From Elysia chlorotica (lineage: Eukaryota > Mollusca > Gastropoda > Plakobranchidae), in the NCBI GenBank assembly GCA_003991915.1, contig RQTK01000211.1:80145-144144 (forward strand): a stretch of DNA of 64,000 nt, read 5' to 3'. The number at the start of each line of letters is the position of its first letter. Position 1 is the first letter of the stretch. Positions 1 to 14,205 of the stretch are shown piece by piece. The notes under the pieces were generated by a model. It was not told the origin of the DNA. It did not search any database and saw only the letters and a list, made by a program, of their open reading frames with translations. Both the position numbers and the translations under genes were made by a program.

Positions 1-1599
1 TGTTTCATGTTTTGTATCATTAAAAAATGTTGTAAATGTTTTTAAAGAAGTATTTTTAAATTTAAAACAAAATTTAAGAAAATATGGAAACTATCTTTCT
101 AATTCAAATGTGAAGTCAGTTTTATGGATGCAAAACCTGGATGGCTAGCTACAAGGAGCTTTAAAGCATACAATTTTAGGATACTTCAGACAGAGTAGCA
201 AGTCAAAAAACAAAGAAATGAGAAGTTTTTAAATTGGGCTAAGCAGAGACCAATGGAGTGAGAGTCAGGTATATAGAGAGATGGAGGGGAATAGTAGAGG
301 ACACACCTTGAGGAACCAAAGAACAACATCACAAGACAGCGCTCTAATGAAACTCACAAGGACAAGAGGGAAAGATAGATCACATGCGACTTGAAAGAAT
401 GGCAGGAGCAGGATAATATGGTGAACTTGGAAAATGTTGCAGGCAATGATGATGAGACAAGGCTTAGCAACTTAAAATCTAATTTCTTTGTAATATATAT
501 ATGCTTTTCTTAAAAACTTTAAATCTTTTATAAATCAAACGTTTTTAAAGTTTACAGTTGGAGCAATACATATAATATATATATATTTAAATTTCAACTC
601 ATGAAACTAAATCTAGATGAGTGAAATAAATCATTCTTAGTGACATTTAAGGGAAGCGGGATTCTTCAGGAATTGGGATATATTCTGACCAAATTTTCCT
701 AGAAATTTACTGAGTGATACCAAATTTCTAACAACCAGATCTTTCAGAAAACTCCAATTTTGTCATCATCCCTCTCCTGCCTAGTTTTAATAGAATAGAT
801 CCCAAGTACCTAGAACAGACAGATAGAATCTAGATCTAGCTGTGTTGAATTTGAAAAATTATAATATCAGGAGCTGCTTTAATAAGCGGTCATTATATGG
901 GCCTAAAAAACTGACGCAGTTAGTACTAAATTTTTTAGTTAGACTTCAGGCCAGTATTCATGGACAATTTTTGCTAGATCTAGAATCTGTGGCCATGAGA
1001 ATAACATTGTGCTAAGCTTGCATCTCGTCGTAAGATTAGAAAATTAAGGCTTCGTGACGAGTACAAGCTACTGCAACGTTGTAATTACGACCCACTTAGT
1101 CTAGAGATAGATCTAAATTTCTAGATATTAGAAATCTAGATCTAGATTCTAGATTCCTAGATTTTAATTCGGCATTATATCTTTACATTTTATTAGGGTT
1201 TTTGGCTAAAGAAGCTGGTTAGATCTAGATCTTGATTCGATTCTTAGAATCATATTATAAATATTTTACCTCGTATTTCACTCAATCAATGGGTTGCTTG
1301 ATTTGTTTATTAAATAAGTTGTTTCGAAAGAGCAAAGTCGATGAAATCAAAACTACGATCGATCAAAGAAATCTACATCAAGATCTAGTTCAGAGCAGTA
1401 ATAATTTGTAGGAAGAGTTCCAAAGCTGGCGAAGAAAAGGCTTGATTATTGAACGCACACAGTCATAATGCTGGAACACAATCTAGCAGTGATTATTGTG
1501 CAAGCCTTTCTAGTACGTACAAAACATTATTTTTTATTCACGTTTTCTAGGCAAATGATGATTTCGACATTGCATAATTGTAGATTGGTTGGTTGATTG

Positions 1600-1862
1600 G
1601 TTGAGTTGGTTTTGACGTCCAACATTAGCACTATAATAAGCTATAGGCCTACTCTGGACGGGCCCAAGACGGACGTCTGACAATTGTAGGCCTATGTGCT
1701 GCCACACACGAGACAGGGCGGGGATACCACAACTCCTATCTCAGGCGGTCACATTATACGGACACCGACCCAACCAGTACGGAACGTAACCGCCAGGATT
1801 CGAACTCGGGACCTTTAGCGTCGGAAGCCGATGTTCTACCCCTGGACCACCGCGCCCCCCTC
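1600..1862 (-). mobile_element. tRNA-derived SINE, near full length
   Basis: Read on the minus strand, a tRNA-like head (GTGGTCCAGGGGTAGAAC as A box, GAGTTCGAATCC as B box) is followed by a conserved body (complement of CACACGAGACAGGGCGGGGA) and ends in a GTTGGACGTCAAAACC tail. At least five further copies in this window share the body. No flanking direct repeats were established. Confidence 0.75.
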
Positions 1863-2289
1863 ATAGTTGTAGATATTGGGTCAGAGAATGCAAGAAGAAA
1901 TAAAGATTGTTGCTTTTCAAGGTAGCCCCCACCGTTTTGTGTTGCCGTGCTAAAAATTTTTTTGAAAGAAAATACACCAAGAGAAAAAAAAAAATGAATA
2001 AAAAATTCACTTATGCTAACGCGAGTGTGTTTGTGCTTATAAATTTCGTCTTCTGTTGGGCATGTTGGATAAACAAATTATATGAATGCGAAACAGTATG
2101 TGGTTTGTAAGGGAAAATACATACATAGGCCTACTGAAAAAAATACAGGTTTATGATTAGAACAGGCTTTTTTGTCTTGAGGCTGGGCAAAAGCTGCTTC
2201 ATGCAGATTTAGGCCCAGAGAAAGATTGGAAGTTCAAGATGTCACCATTTAATACCTCCTGGGGAACCTGAGAGACGTCTTAAATGAAA

Positions 2290-2324
2290 CGGAGAGAGAG
2301 AGAGAGCGAGAGAGCGAGCGAGCG

Positions 2325-2375
<51 letters not shown>

Positions 2376-2487
2376 TATAGAGAGAGGTGGGGGGTAGAAA
2401 GAGGGAACAGTCACATATAATAAGTCACAAAGAGAGAAAGAGGGATACGTATATAGTAATGAGAGAGAGAGAGAGTGAGAGAGAGAA
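2290..2487. repeat. (GA)n microsatellite, interrupted
   Basis: Two GA-rich blocks, 2290-2375 and 2461-2487, with AGCG variants. Confidence 0.9.
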
Positions 2488-2488
2488 T

Positions 2489-2645
2489 TTGTTACTTAGC
2501 GTCCAACGTCAGAACTACAATTATATTGTGGACGGGCCCCGAGACTAATTTATGACAAGTTTACGTGCTGACACACATTGATCCGATCGGACGAAGTCAC
2601 CTGAGCGGGACTCGATCACCTGTGTCGGAAGCCGATGATCTACGC
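2489..2645 (-). mobile_element. Degenerate SINE copy
   Basis: It shares GTCCAACGTCAG, GTGGACGGGCCCC, GTGCTGACACAC and GTCGGAAGCCGATG(A)TCTAC with the other copies, in the same order, with a large central loss. It directly follows a GA-rich microsatellite. Confidence 0.55.
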
Positions 2646-3241
2646 AAATGCTACTTGCTTGATTTGTTTTTCAAATCATGAACTACAGTTTTCAATTATT
2701 GTTGCCTCTTCCTCCAAGATTGTCATAATAGCCTACATTTTGATTTGAAATATCAATCTCCACTTTTTATAATGCGCCGTAAGAATATTAATGTAAAAAA
2801 AAACGCAACTTTATCCCACTCTTAGTTCTGATTGAGACCACCAAAACTATGATGTGTTTGAGAAGTTATCGTCTCTCATGCGAATGTGACCGATTATTAA
2901 GCACCTTATAACGGAACAGGTAAACTAATTTACCAGTACCGGGGTAATAAATATTATGGTGAGCCTCGACTGCAACGATTTGAAAAGAGAAAGCTCCTGC
3001 ACGCTTTTTATAACTGTAGCCTATTGTCATCTTTTGCCCCCATAAACGTGAGAAAATGTAAGCACAGCGTAATTTAAACACACCGTATTTCACACAGAAA
3101 GAAACTGACACACACACAAACATATTTTTCGAAACTTCCAGTCCACGCAATCTAACAATTATGATTAACATGAACCATGACATGATGAGAACAAAAACGG
3201 AACATCAATAATTTCACACAATACATAATTATATTTTTTTT

Positions 3242-3247
3242 TTTATT
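3242..3247 (-). promoter_or_regulatory. Possible polyadenylation signal of arrestin-like gene
   Basis: TTTATT on the plus strand reads AATAAA on the minus strand, about 470 bases beyond the stop codon at 3713. It is the nearest such hexamer downstream that I found. It sits in a T-rich run, so it may be chance. Confidence 0.3.
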
Positions 3248-3712
3248 ATTGTAAAATAATGCCTTTAAACTTTTACGAACAGTTTAGTTTATATAGTCAA
3301 ATAAAAATATCCTCATGGTCATTAATTAGAATATGTGTATGATTAAGTGTAATAAATTCATGGGATTCTTAACCCGTGTTATCGAATTAGGTTACATCAA
3401 ATTTTCGACAGCACGAATGAATGATTAAAATTATATGCACAAAACAGAAGACTTTAAAATAAAGCTAAAACATATGCGATTAATATCAACCTTCTTTTAA
3501 AAAATGTATAATTACAAACCTACTGGTAATTGCGAGCGTTTAAAAGATTAAAATAGTTATCACAATCAGGGATTTCAAATTACTAGTTTTAAAATCATAT
3601 TTTCCACCCTATTTTGAACTGTAGTAATTTTTTAAAAATTCAGCCGTATATAATTCATTCTTAAAGTGAACTCAACATCCTTCAGTTTCTGGAAGAGTTC
3701 ATTATATCTCCC

Positions 3713-6700
3713 TTATTTTGTTCCTGGACCTGATCCACTGTTGTGTCGAGATTTTTTCCTTCGGAACCGGGGAGGCTGGAAGATGCGGAATTGTTGTACT
3801 CCTCTGGTCGAGTTGGGGGAGAAACGCTCAGTTTGTTGCCGAGTATGGGGATTCCTAAAGCTCTGCGATGTTCCCTGTGAAGAAACAAACACCCCTCGCA
3901 TTTGGGACTCCTCTCTTGGTACGATGTCGTAACTGGAAACTGTCTCCAGCTGGTCTAGATTCTGGTTGTAATCTTGGGGAAGCAGTGGCAACCGCTGTTC
4001 ACGTTCTTGATGCTTCGCCGGAAGTAGCTGCCTTTCTTGTTGACTTTCACCACTTTCTTGTTGTTGATGCTGTCGAGGTTTTTGCCTTTTTTTTCTTTGT
4101 GGACACTGCTGTTCTTGCCACCCTTGGTTGTCCAGATGAGACTTTTCTCCTTGCAGCCGGGCTCCAGCATTTCTCTGGTACCGCTGTTCTGATGGCTGCT
4201 GGTGTTGCTGCTCCTGATGAATTTGTTGGTAATGGTGGTGATTTTGCTGTTGCTGCTGTTGGTGATGGTGGAAGCTCTGCTGCTGTTGCAGCGAATTTAC
4301 CAAAGATGCTTGATTTGTTACGGTATATTGGCTGCTACTTTGGCCAGATGGTTCTTTCATAAAATGCTTCTCTTGGCTAATACATGCATTTAACATACGT
4401 AAACCGATGTTTGTTGGGTTGCTAGACTGTGCGTTTGGAATTGTATTGTGATGGTTTAAGCTAGCATGCCTCACGTGTCTAATGGCCTGATTTGGAATCG
4501 GTGACATAGGAATATGGATCCCTCTTGGATACATTTGATTAGATGATGTGCTACTATAACCATTACATTGCATTCCTGGGTTATGAGGAGGTCGAAACCT
4601 AGTGCTGTGGACGCTGTTTCTGTGTCCAGAAGGGCTACCATATCTTGGTTGTTGATTGTGAGCAGCTTGCTGTGGTCTCAAAGACATATTTTCCAGCATG
4701 AAGCCATTACTTTGAACACGTTGTTCCGACTGGTTGTTCTGCGGCCAATTTATTTGCTCATTTTCTGACTGTCTGGAATCAAGGTTATTTAGTGATCCCG
4801 TATTTGCATCCTGTTTGTCACTAGACTGAAGCTGGTTCCCGTCTTGACTCTGGTTATAAGACCAATACGACTGGCTTTGAGGCGGAAAACTGCTCTGGAA
4901 ATAAGCACCAGGTTCTTTAGAATTACATTCTTTCTGTTCGTACATTTGATGAAGCTCTTGTCCGTTGGCACCCGCATCTGAGTCAACCTTTCCCTGTTGC
5001 TGCTGTAATTGGATATGGTTATTTTCATAAGGAATACGTTTCAAAATTGTTATACGTTTCCTTGGAGTTATAAAATTATTCTGTTTCACTGCTGCGTTTT
5101 TATAAATGCCGCGCTTTCCAAGTGTTTGTTGATTCACTGATATATTCGAAGAAGGGTTGTTTAAGTTCAAAATAATATGACCGTGTTCTCTTTGTTGCAG
5201 CTCAGCATCGTTAAGTGTTGAATAGCTCACATTCGATCCTTGAGACGATCCTATGTTTTGTATCATATGCGAGTCTTGGCTTTCACTTTTATCTTGTGTC
5301 AATGTTTCGTAATTTGTTTCCACAGGTTTTTCTTCCGCTCTTAGTTTATTAGTATACGGCAAGCGTCTAAACTGACGACCACTATCAACTGTTTGATTTG
5401 AAGAGTTTGGACCATAACTTAAAGTCTCTTTGCAGAGGATATCTTTCTCAATATTCTCTACAAAATGTACGCCGGGAACTGTAACAGAAGTTTCCGGCTC
5501 CTGCTCGATCACCGCCGCAGACATGAACGATGATTTCGTGTCGGTGGGAACCTCCATGTTGGGGAAAGCTAAGTAGCAAAGCTTGTTTAATGTTGTTTGA
5601 AAGCGCTGAAGGTTATACACTGGCGCGTAATAAGGAATATCCTGGGGGTGCTCATTGAGGTATTTAAGGTACTTGATCAGCAGGAAAACCTTTTCACCTG
5701 CACTCTCGGAACTAAATATTATTCGCAAAGCGTCACACGTGCAGTCATCAATGTTAAAGTTGGTGTATGGAAACTCTTCCTGATAGTCTTGGTTGGTTGC
5801 TTGATCAAAACTCATACACTCATGCGTATTATTTTCATGCTCTAGATGCGCAAAAAGAGAATATTCTGGTTTTTTCTGTAGCTTTTTATCTAAACCGCAG
5901 GCATTTAAAATTTGTTGGACTCCCCAAGCTGTGAGTTCCTTTTCAATTATAGCGTTGTTATGATTTATTAGGTCGTAATTGTCGCCTTTCGTCTCGGATG
6001 GATTTGAAAAATTTAGCTGAGCAGCCAACGTTCCAATGTTAGTACTGTATGTACACGCATCGTCATAGAACTGTTCCATAGAGTATGCTGAATGAAAAGC
6101 AATACCATCGGGTCCAATGGGATTGTTGAATTGTAGAATATCTCGGTAAGTATATTCATCGCCGTTTTCTACCAATTCTGGAACAAATCTCTCTTCTCTG
6201 CCATTTACTTTTGATTCCTCTGAGTTTTCTGTCATTTCAGAACAATTTGTGACACGTGGCGTCTCAAAAGAGATCGTTTGTCCCATAAAGGGCCAAACAG
6301 TTGTCGCATTCATTTTACCAAAGGACCCATCATCAGTATAACCCTCGAAAGCTACCTTTGAATCTTGTTTTTCCCGCAGCATGTAAGATTTCGGAACAAC
6401 CGAAGAGCCAAAAAGCTGTTCTGATACGCGTTTGGACATCGGTGACGTATCGTGAGTACTATCCGAAATATCGATTTCATCGTTATTTTCATACATAGCT
6501 GCTCCTAATAAAGTCTCCATTTGATGATCAGAGGATCCATCATCAGTAATTCCCTCGAAAGCTACCTTCAAGTCATGTTTATTCAGCACCGTGTGAGATT
6601 TTTGGACAACTGAAGCGCCATGCACTTGTTTTATTAAACTTTTAGAGATCGGCGACGAAAGAATGGTACTATCTGAAGTGTTACTTTCATCGTTAGTCTC

Positions 6701-9700
6701 AGAGAGGGCAATTTCTAAACTTGTATCCACATCCTGCTGATCAAAACGAAACTGTTTATCTCCATGTTTATTTGATCTAATAAATTGAACTTCGTCAGTG
6801 TTGGTCTCTGTAAGAATATTTAAAATGTTGCTTGAACAGCTGTTCTCAGAATCTTCTTGATGTGAAAATATTTTTTTATTTGCCAACTCTGGGTCCGGGA
6901 TATCTCCCAACGTAGAAATTCCTCCGGTTTTCGGATAGTTTTCTGAACTGCTTTTGCATGTATCATTATTGCAACCGGCATCTGCAGGAATTTTACAACT
7001 TGTTCTGCACTTTTCTTGATACAATTGAGTCTCTTTGCTGCTCGCATTGCGTGCTTCTAACCCAGATACTTCTTTGGTTTTGTCGACCCGTGTAGTGTGA
7101 ATAGGCACCTTGCTTTCAGAATTTCTATCGATATTTACAGGCACACTGGCATTATTTGCTCTCTCTAACAAACTAAGACCGATTGGTTTTTTTACTGGTT
7201 CTACTTCATTCTTCTCAAAACTCTTTTGGTCCAAATCCTTTTCCATTCTTGAACCTTTACTCTGGTTAGCTGTTTTGGCTTTCGCTTGAATTGCTAAAGA
7301 AAGGGTTTTTAAATTTTGATTCTTGTCCCTGATAAAACCGACGTCTTCAATAATGTCTTCTGTTTTATGCCAATCATGACCACTAGTGTTTGTTGATTTA
7401 TTCGCGAATTCATTTCTCGTATTGTCTTCTCTTGTCTTTAAGTCTTCTGACGCAGTTTTAGTTTGTGACCCTTCAGATTTCTCGACATAAGAGGATTCCT
7501 CGTTGGGGAGACTTATTGTCAACTTGTGATCATTATTCTCTTCTATGGACTCTCTATTTTCAGAAAGGTCGTGATTAGAATCAGAGCCACCCCCTATGTT
7601 GGTGGATATCTGTTGCGAGTTTATTGTCAAAAAACTGTTTTCTGAGCAATTCTCATTTAAATAGTTTCTTTCGCTTTTGTTATACGAAATGGAAAGCCTT
7701 GAAGTCGTTGGTATTTGGGATTCATCATGTTCTTTACCCCGTAAAACATCGCACTGTTTAATAACCTGGCAATGATCTGCGCAGTCTAAAACGCTACGAG
7801 TCCCAAATATTGAATTGCTTATTGATTTTATGATATAATCAAGGTATAACAGCTGTTCTTTGTCATCATAAAATTTTATCCTAAGGCTTTTTTCTATAGC
7901 CATGAGCTTTTCACGTATAGCATTTTGTTCTTTTTGGGAATATACGTAGGATGATCTATATTGGTGGGAATCTTCGTGAGCGCGGTTTGCAGATGACTCG
8001 CCTTGCTCCATACACATTTGTTCTCCATTGTATTTCAAGACAGTGCAACATTTAGACTCAAAATCCTCGCGGGAGTCGCACTTTCGTGTATGAAATGTAC
8101 ACTTATTTAAATTTTCAGTTATGTTTTTCAATTCTGTGTCTTCTATACACTTTACCATTACACCCCATATTCTCTGCCCTTTTTCTTTTAAGTCTTGTAA
8201 AATAGGTTTAACGAATTTGAGCATTTCATCTTCAATAAGCGTTTCGTCAGACACTGGTGAGCTTTGAAGTGCCCAATCTATCTGTGCAAGAACTACATCC
8301 GCACCCCGTATTGCGCGAATGCAATGGGCTATCATCTCGTCTTTACTGCAGTCCTTTGAACCGTTAGATTTACCATTCATAAAGACATCAGCCTGTGTTA
8401 TTTCGTCACTCGATGCGCCCACCGAAATCTCTCCTACCGCCTTGTCAACTCCGCTATCTTTTTGGGGGCTATTGAAAAGTTCACTAGTTTCAACAAATTT
8501 AGTGCCCGCTTCACCATTGGTATCATTCTTTTCACTTGTGTTTTTAGAAGCATAGGTTTCATGCCCAGAGGAATTGAAGTGAATAGTTAGTTTATGCGAG
8601 TCTGCCGTTTCTTCTGTGGCTATCGCCTTGTTAGGGTTTTCTTGTATTGTGTCATTAGCATTCCTCATAGATATACAGCCACATTGTTGCTCAAGTCTAA
8701 GATTAGACTTCTTATCATGAATATTCGACTCCTCTGAGATAGATTCAAGGCTACAAGTTTCTGAGCTTTTGCTTTTGAGTGAAAGCTTGTTTTGGGCCCT
8801 AGTATTCAATCGCTCTGTTAATTTTTGGGCAATTAAACCTCCAGAATTATTTTGGTCATTGCGCCTTTGTTTCTTAATTTGGTTTTCAGCAAAATCAACA
8901 CGGTTTATGGCATTGCATCTCTCCTGCTCATCGAATGTTCCTGCGCTTTTTTCAATCTTGTCTTGAAGGCGTTCATGTTGAAGATCCGCCAGCCCTTTCT
9001 TCAAGGCACGGGTCAAACTGGCCGTTTGGTGTACATTTTCAGCTTTTGAAGTCTGTAGAGCAGTTATTGGGCTGCCCTTATAAAATTTGCCTTGTTTTGA
9101 TGGCATACTTAAAGGAGAAGCTTCAGAGTTCTCTGTTCTGCCTTCTGAAATGTTTTCCACTATATCAACTGCATTTGAAGACATCTCCGTTTCTTTGGAC
9201 GTGTCATCTATTTTTCCTATTCCTCCTTTTATGTTTTCTGGAAAGTTAATTTGCAAGATGAGCTCTGAGGCTGTATTCATATAGAAAACACTATTAGTAT
9301 ACTCGTGATTCGGACCATCCATAATGCGGGTAAATGTCCGCCCTATTCTCGGATCGATGGCTGAGACAAAATACGCTGAACCGATTTCTTCAACATCGTC
9401 ACTGCTGTTGTAAATTGTAGTGTCTGTAGACTTATCGATGAGTGCTCCTCCTTTGCTGATACAAATCCACTTGTAGGATTTCACAACCATCGTTGTTAAA
9501 GTTGTATCTTTACTGGTCTGTACAGTCTTCTTTAGCTCAGTTTGGTTAGACATCTTTTCCAGCAGCCATTCTCGGTCGTTTAAAAGTTGACAAACAGCTC
9601 TTTTAGCTAGATTGTGCACTGTTTTCCTTTGCTGTCGCGGGCCCATTTGTAGTTTTGAATTAACTTCGATATTTTTGAACGGGTTTTTAGAGTTTGAAAC

Positions 9701-10050
9701 TGGTGCAGATCTGATAACTTTCTTAGTGAGCTTTCGCTGAGACTTTCGTTTCTCTAACTCTTCCTTTCTGGACAAGGTTTTCTCTACAGTGGACTCCTTA
9801 GGCCCGACTTCCATTAAAAAGTAGAATATAGCATTTAGAATGCTTTCGTCGCACACTCTTAGAGCATCTTGCATCTGTTTCAGACGATTCTCCGGTGTAA
9901 ACTTTTTATCTTTAATACCATTCATTTGTGTGTCAAATGCTATCATAAATCCGTTAATTTTCAGACCATCTTCATCATCGCTAACGGCATTGATATCGAC
10001 GTCCTCTATCTGATGATTTAATGGAGGGTTGTGCTTCTTCATACCAAGTG
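3713..10050 (-). CDS. Exon 8: 6.3-kb terminal exon encoding Q/N/S-rich tail
   Basis: An acceptor (polypyrimidine tract then CAG) at 10051-10053 opens a 6,338-base exon ending in a stop at 3713-3715. Phase 1 fits exon 7 (G+CA gives Ala, then LGMKKH). The tail has scattered foldable islands: near its start (RLKQMQDALRVCDESILNAI), a beta-like stretch (SYKWICISKGGALI, GSAYFVSAIDPRIGRTF), a helical block near 8150-8330 (IDWALQSSP), and one near 5550-5950 (KELTAWGVQQILNACGLD). Between them it is S/T/N/E-rich. The last 400 residues are dominated by Q, N and H, with Q/H runs at about 4190-4290, and the C-terminus ends in basic residues (FRRKKSRHNSG). A 70-residue tandem repeat lies at 6325-6740. The function of the tail is unknown. 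Confidence 0.85.
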
Positions 10051-13000
10051 CTGAAAAAAAAAGGAAAACACGAAATGGTTATCCAGTTGCCTCCAAGTTA
10101 CTGGACACAGCAAAGCAAAATTGAGCAGCTAGTTTGATTTTTATTCGATACGTCTATGAAAATATAACGGTATCCACATTCTAACCAAAACAGGGGACAA
10201 TTATTTTACACCCTGCATTATGAAAAGACTTGTTCAGATGATTGGTATGAATGCTGTTATGAGACTAGATTTGTTTAGTTGTTGGATTTGAGACCGTTCG
10301 GTCATTCTCTCAACCTTTCTAGACTTCCCGTTACGTTTTATCTTATTGATTCATGCAAAAAATAAAGTAACCAAATTAAAAATAAGCAGCACAATGCTAA
10401 CTTTTTGCATCTTTAATATTTTCGGACGCATTAAACGTAACAAAGTGATTTTTGACTGCTGAAGTGTTTTAACGGTTTAACGGTATTAAAAATTAATGGT
10501 CAACATAGCGTAATTATTTTTAGTAGCACATTCATGGAAAGAGGAAGTGCTGTCGTGTCGGTTGCACCAATGTATAATGTGGCCTCTAGGAATAGAAAAT
10601 GTTACCGATATTTTAGTCGGTTAGTGCCTTTGGCTAACGAACAGAAGGTTTAATGTTCGAACCATAGCTGCAGGACCCGTCTCCATATAAGCATCGGGAA
10701 CACATTGGGGACGTTAAACTAATTGAAGCATAGATAGAAAAGAGTCGAGTTGTTTTACAGAGTGCTCAAAAATACATAGCATGAATGACCACTGAAGTTG
10801 TCCTTACCATGTCCACTATCTTGGCGATTAGATGTATTGTCTACAATAGAAACCTGCTTGTTCAATAGGACGAAAGGAGTTTCTTCACCTGGAATCGTCA
10901 GTAGCACCTGAAACAATTTAAACTTCAGTAAAAACAACAACAAATAGCCCACCTCCCCCAAAAAAACAACAACATACAAAACAACAAAAGAGTAAAACTT
11001 TTATTCCTCCGTTTTCACAAAAGATTACGCTTCTTTAGTTTATAGTTGTACAATTCAAAATTACAAAAGACGCAAATAATAAATTTGAACTACTCCTTTT
11101 CCCCTCCACAAATCTGTTTATTACTGTTTAAGTTGTCATTAAGGCGACCTGTTAAGCAGCGAAAAAGTATTTACAAATGAAGAAACAAGTGCCTGTGAAT
11201 ATTAGAAGTCTCACTAAATTCAACACTTTTTTTAATACACAAATATCTGCTAGCTTCTCATGGCAGCCAAAAACCTAATGATGAAATACGAAATTCGTAT
11301 ACGAACGGGAACATGTCTTGGTAATATGTGACTCACTGAAATAATTTTACAAATCTAACATTGACAAACAAGCAAAAAAACCCCAACAAAAAACAAACAA
11401 AAAAACAAAAAAACAAAAACAAACAAAAAACAAAACAAAAAACAAACAAAACAAAAAAACCCCACAAAAACGAAACAAAAACAAACAGCTAATATATATG
11501 TTACAAAAACTACTAAAAAGATTTTTTTAAAATTCTTCAGCAAAATTATAACAAGTCAGTGAGCTAAAATTGATCGTCTCACCCTCAGATGGTAGAGCAC
11601 TCTGAATCCCCCTGGAGCAGAGGAAGATCCGACAAGTGTGGAAGGCAAGATATTGCCTATTGCCAGGCTAAAGAAGAAGGTTTTCTCCTGCCGAGAACCG
11701 ATCATCCAGTTGTGGGGTTTTACAGGTCCTGTGTTCACGACTCGCTGTAGTGTTATTCCAGCATTGGCTAAAATCTGTACTGTCTAGAAAAAAAAAAGTT
11801 GGAAAAGTGAGAAAAATGTTTTCATTCAATATGTGGTGTATATTATTGTAGTGTATAATGAATTTAATCATCCGTCTATAGTCAACTATAGTGGACATTT
11901 AAAAAAAAAACTAGCTTTTTAAGAGGAGCACAAGGAAATCTCATAAATTAAATGACAGTTAACTTTGAGAAATAAATTGACAGACGTCGATAAAATGACC
12001 AGTTTCTCGGTTTAAAAACAAACTTAACATTAATTTTGCCAACAATTTACATTGGTTTACCTTTAAAATGACATGCTTTGTTTAATATCGCATCCCCCCC
12101 CCCCAAATAAAATTAAAAAGTGAATCATGCTAGATGACCAATGGTACGTTTTTATAGGACACAAATATTTTTTTATATTATTTTTTTAGATAAAAAGTCA
12201 AACACTTTAATTAAAAGCACTTCTTGCAAAGATAAAGAAACAAGTGCATATTAAAACATAAGAACAACAGCACAAACTGATGAGTCAAAATTTAACTTGT
12301 TTACGACACTTTTAAGACCCGTTTTCATTGGAACTGGTAAAATTGTCCATTACAATGATTTTAGGCTGAAAAAAGAACCCGCCTCATTATTATCGGGCCT
12401 ACCTGTACCAGGATTGTTGTGACAGAGGCCACCAGCTGGCGGTCAGTGCTCGCGTTCCTCAGGCCCGTCAGGACTACAGGGAAGTCCAGCACATCTCCAA
12501 GAGCGAACACAGTCCGAGGGAGGCGGCCTGTTATTCTCAACTTCGAGTGCAATTCTTCGTTTTGGTCCCAGAAGTTTACCATATGCTCAAACCGTTCTGA
12601 TTTCTAAAGAAAAGTTATAAGGAATGAAAATGAAATATGCTATACTCAAAGTGTATTTTGTTGCATTGTAAAAATCAGTTTTACATAAAAAGTTAAATTC
12701 GTGCCAAACTTATGAAAATAATAAGCTTCATGTCGATAGCATCTACAAAAATAACCGCTCGCTAAATCGCTAAGTTTGCCTCTTGTCAAAAATTGTGTTG
12801 CGAGGTGATTTTTTAAAATTTGCTCTACTCCACGCGATGTGCTGTTTAAACAGATTAAGAAGTTTTGAAAAGAGAAAACGATATGCAGATAACATAATAT
12901 TGTTTAACATTTTAATCAATATAAAACAAAAATAAAACGATTCGCACGTAAATTAAAGTCTTTCAGTGTTGACTATATGACGGAATTTCTAGGTCTCCTG

Positions 13001-14170
13001 TGTGCAAAGTATTGTCTTTTGAGTTTACAAGTTTTTGAGGAAATATTTAAAAAACACTTTTAAAGAGAATACCCTCCCCCCTTCCCCCCAAAAAATAGAA
13101 TAAAATTATTGGATATGAATAAACCCCTAAAAGAAATGTATGAAACGCCCCAAATAACATAATGTAACAAGAGCCATAACAAACGATAAAAAACTCCAGC
13201 CTCCATCAGATTGCTACGAAAAATGACATACTTATCGGGCTTGTGTTTGTAGGGGTATATATATTTGTATGTTTGCAAATGTGTAAAGAGATATCATTTT
13301 TCAATGACAATTATGTGTGTGACAGTGTATAACTGCAAGAGTAACACCTGTATGTATTATGTATATTTTGTTTTCATTCACAAATTAATGTATTGATGTT
13401 AAATTGAATCAAATACTTAATGTACGACCAAGGAAAGGTCCCCAATTGGGCTAATAAAGGCCTATCCTATCTTTTATCTCATAAAGTATTGTATCTTATT
13501 GTTTTTATAGAAGAAATGACTTGAGGATTAAAACATGTTCTCACATAAGAGCAGGACTTTTCAATGCACTGGGTTCCGTTCACGTAGATGTTCGATAGAA
13601 ACAACCATGGTGTAACACAATTTTCGTGCCTGAAATGTAATAAAAAAATGAAGTGTCAATTTACAACTTGACTCAAACATAAAAACGCTATTTGCTTAAA
13701 TTGTTTATGATAAAGTGTTGTTCAAAACAATTTGCATTCTATTATTGGAAACGAATAGTTATAACTATGAACTGGATTTTTTTCTTTTTTATGTGACCTT
13801 TTGAAGTTACAGCAACCTCAATTTGCATCAACAACAACAAAAACAACAACAACAGCAACAACAACACAACAACAACAACATCAACAACAACAAGAACAAC
13901 AACACTTGCACTAGCACCAGTACCAACACTAGCACCACCACTACCACCACCACCACCACCACCACCAACAACAACAACAATACTTGCACCAGCACCATTA
14001 CTAGCATCAGCATCAGCAGCACCACCAACAACAACAACTATAACACTTGCATGAGCACCAGCACCACCACCACCAACAACAACAACACTTGCACCAGCAC
14101 CAGTACTAGCATCAGCACCACTACCACCACCAACAACAACACTTGCGCCAGCACTAGCACCAGTACCACT

Positions 14171-14205
<35 letters not shown>

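Larger units (their letters stand above)
1..3241. other. 3' flank of arrestin-like gene, no supported gene
   Basis: Apart from two SINE copies and GA repeats, the region is AT-rich with many TAGATC-type strings (about 780-1260). Open frames are short (up to 105 codons, minus strand 2866-3183) and lack family features. Confidence 0.65.

Noticed and set aside
11556-12361. Transglutaminase C-terminal barrel in the left gene
   Set aside because: The first strands look similar, but no catalytic core precedes them, and the VLYHLRV-TIPG-VSIVD ending follows the arrestin C lobe.
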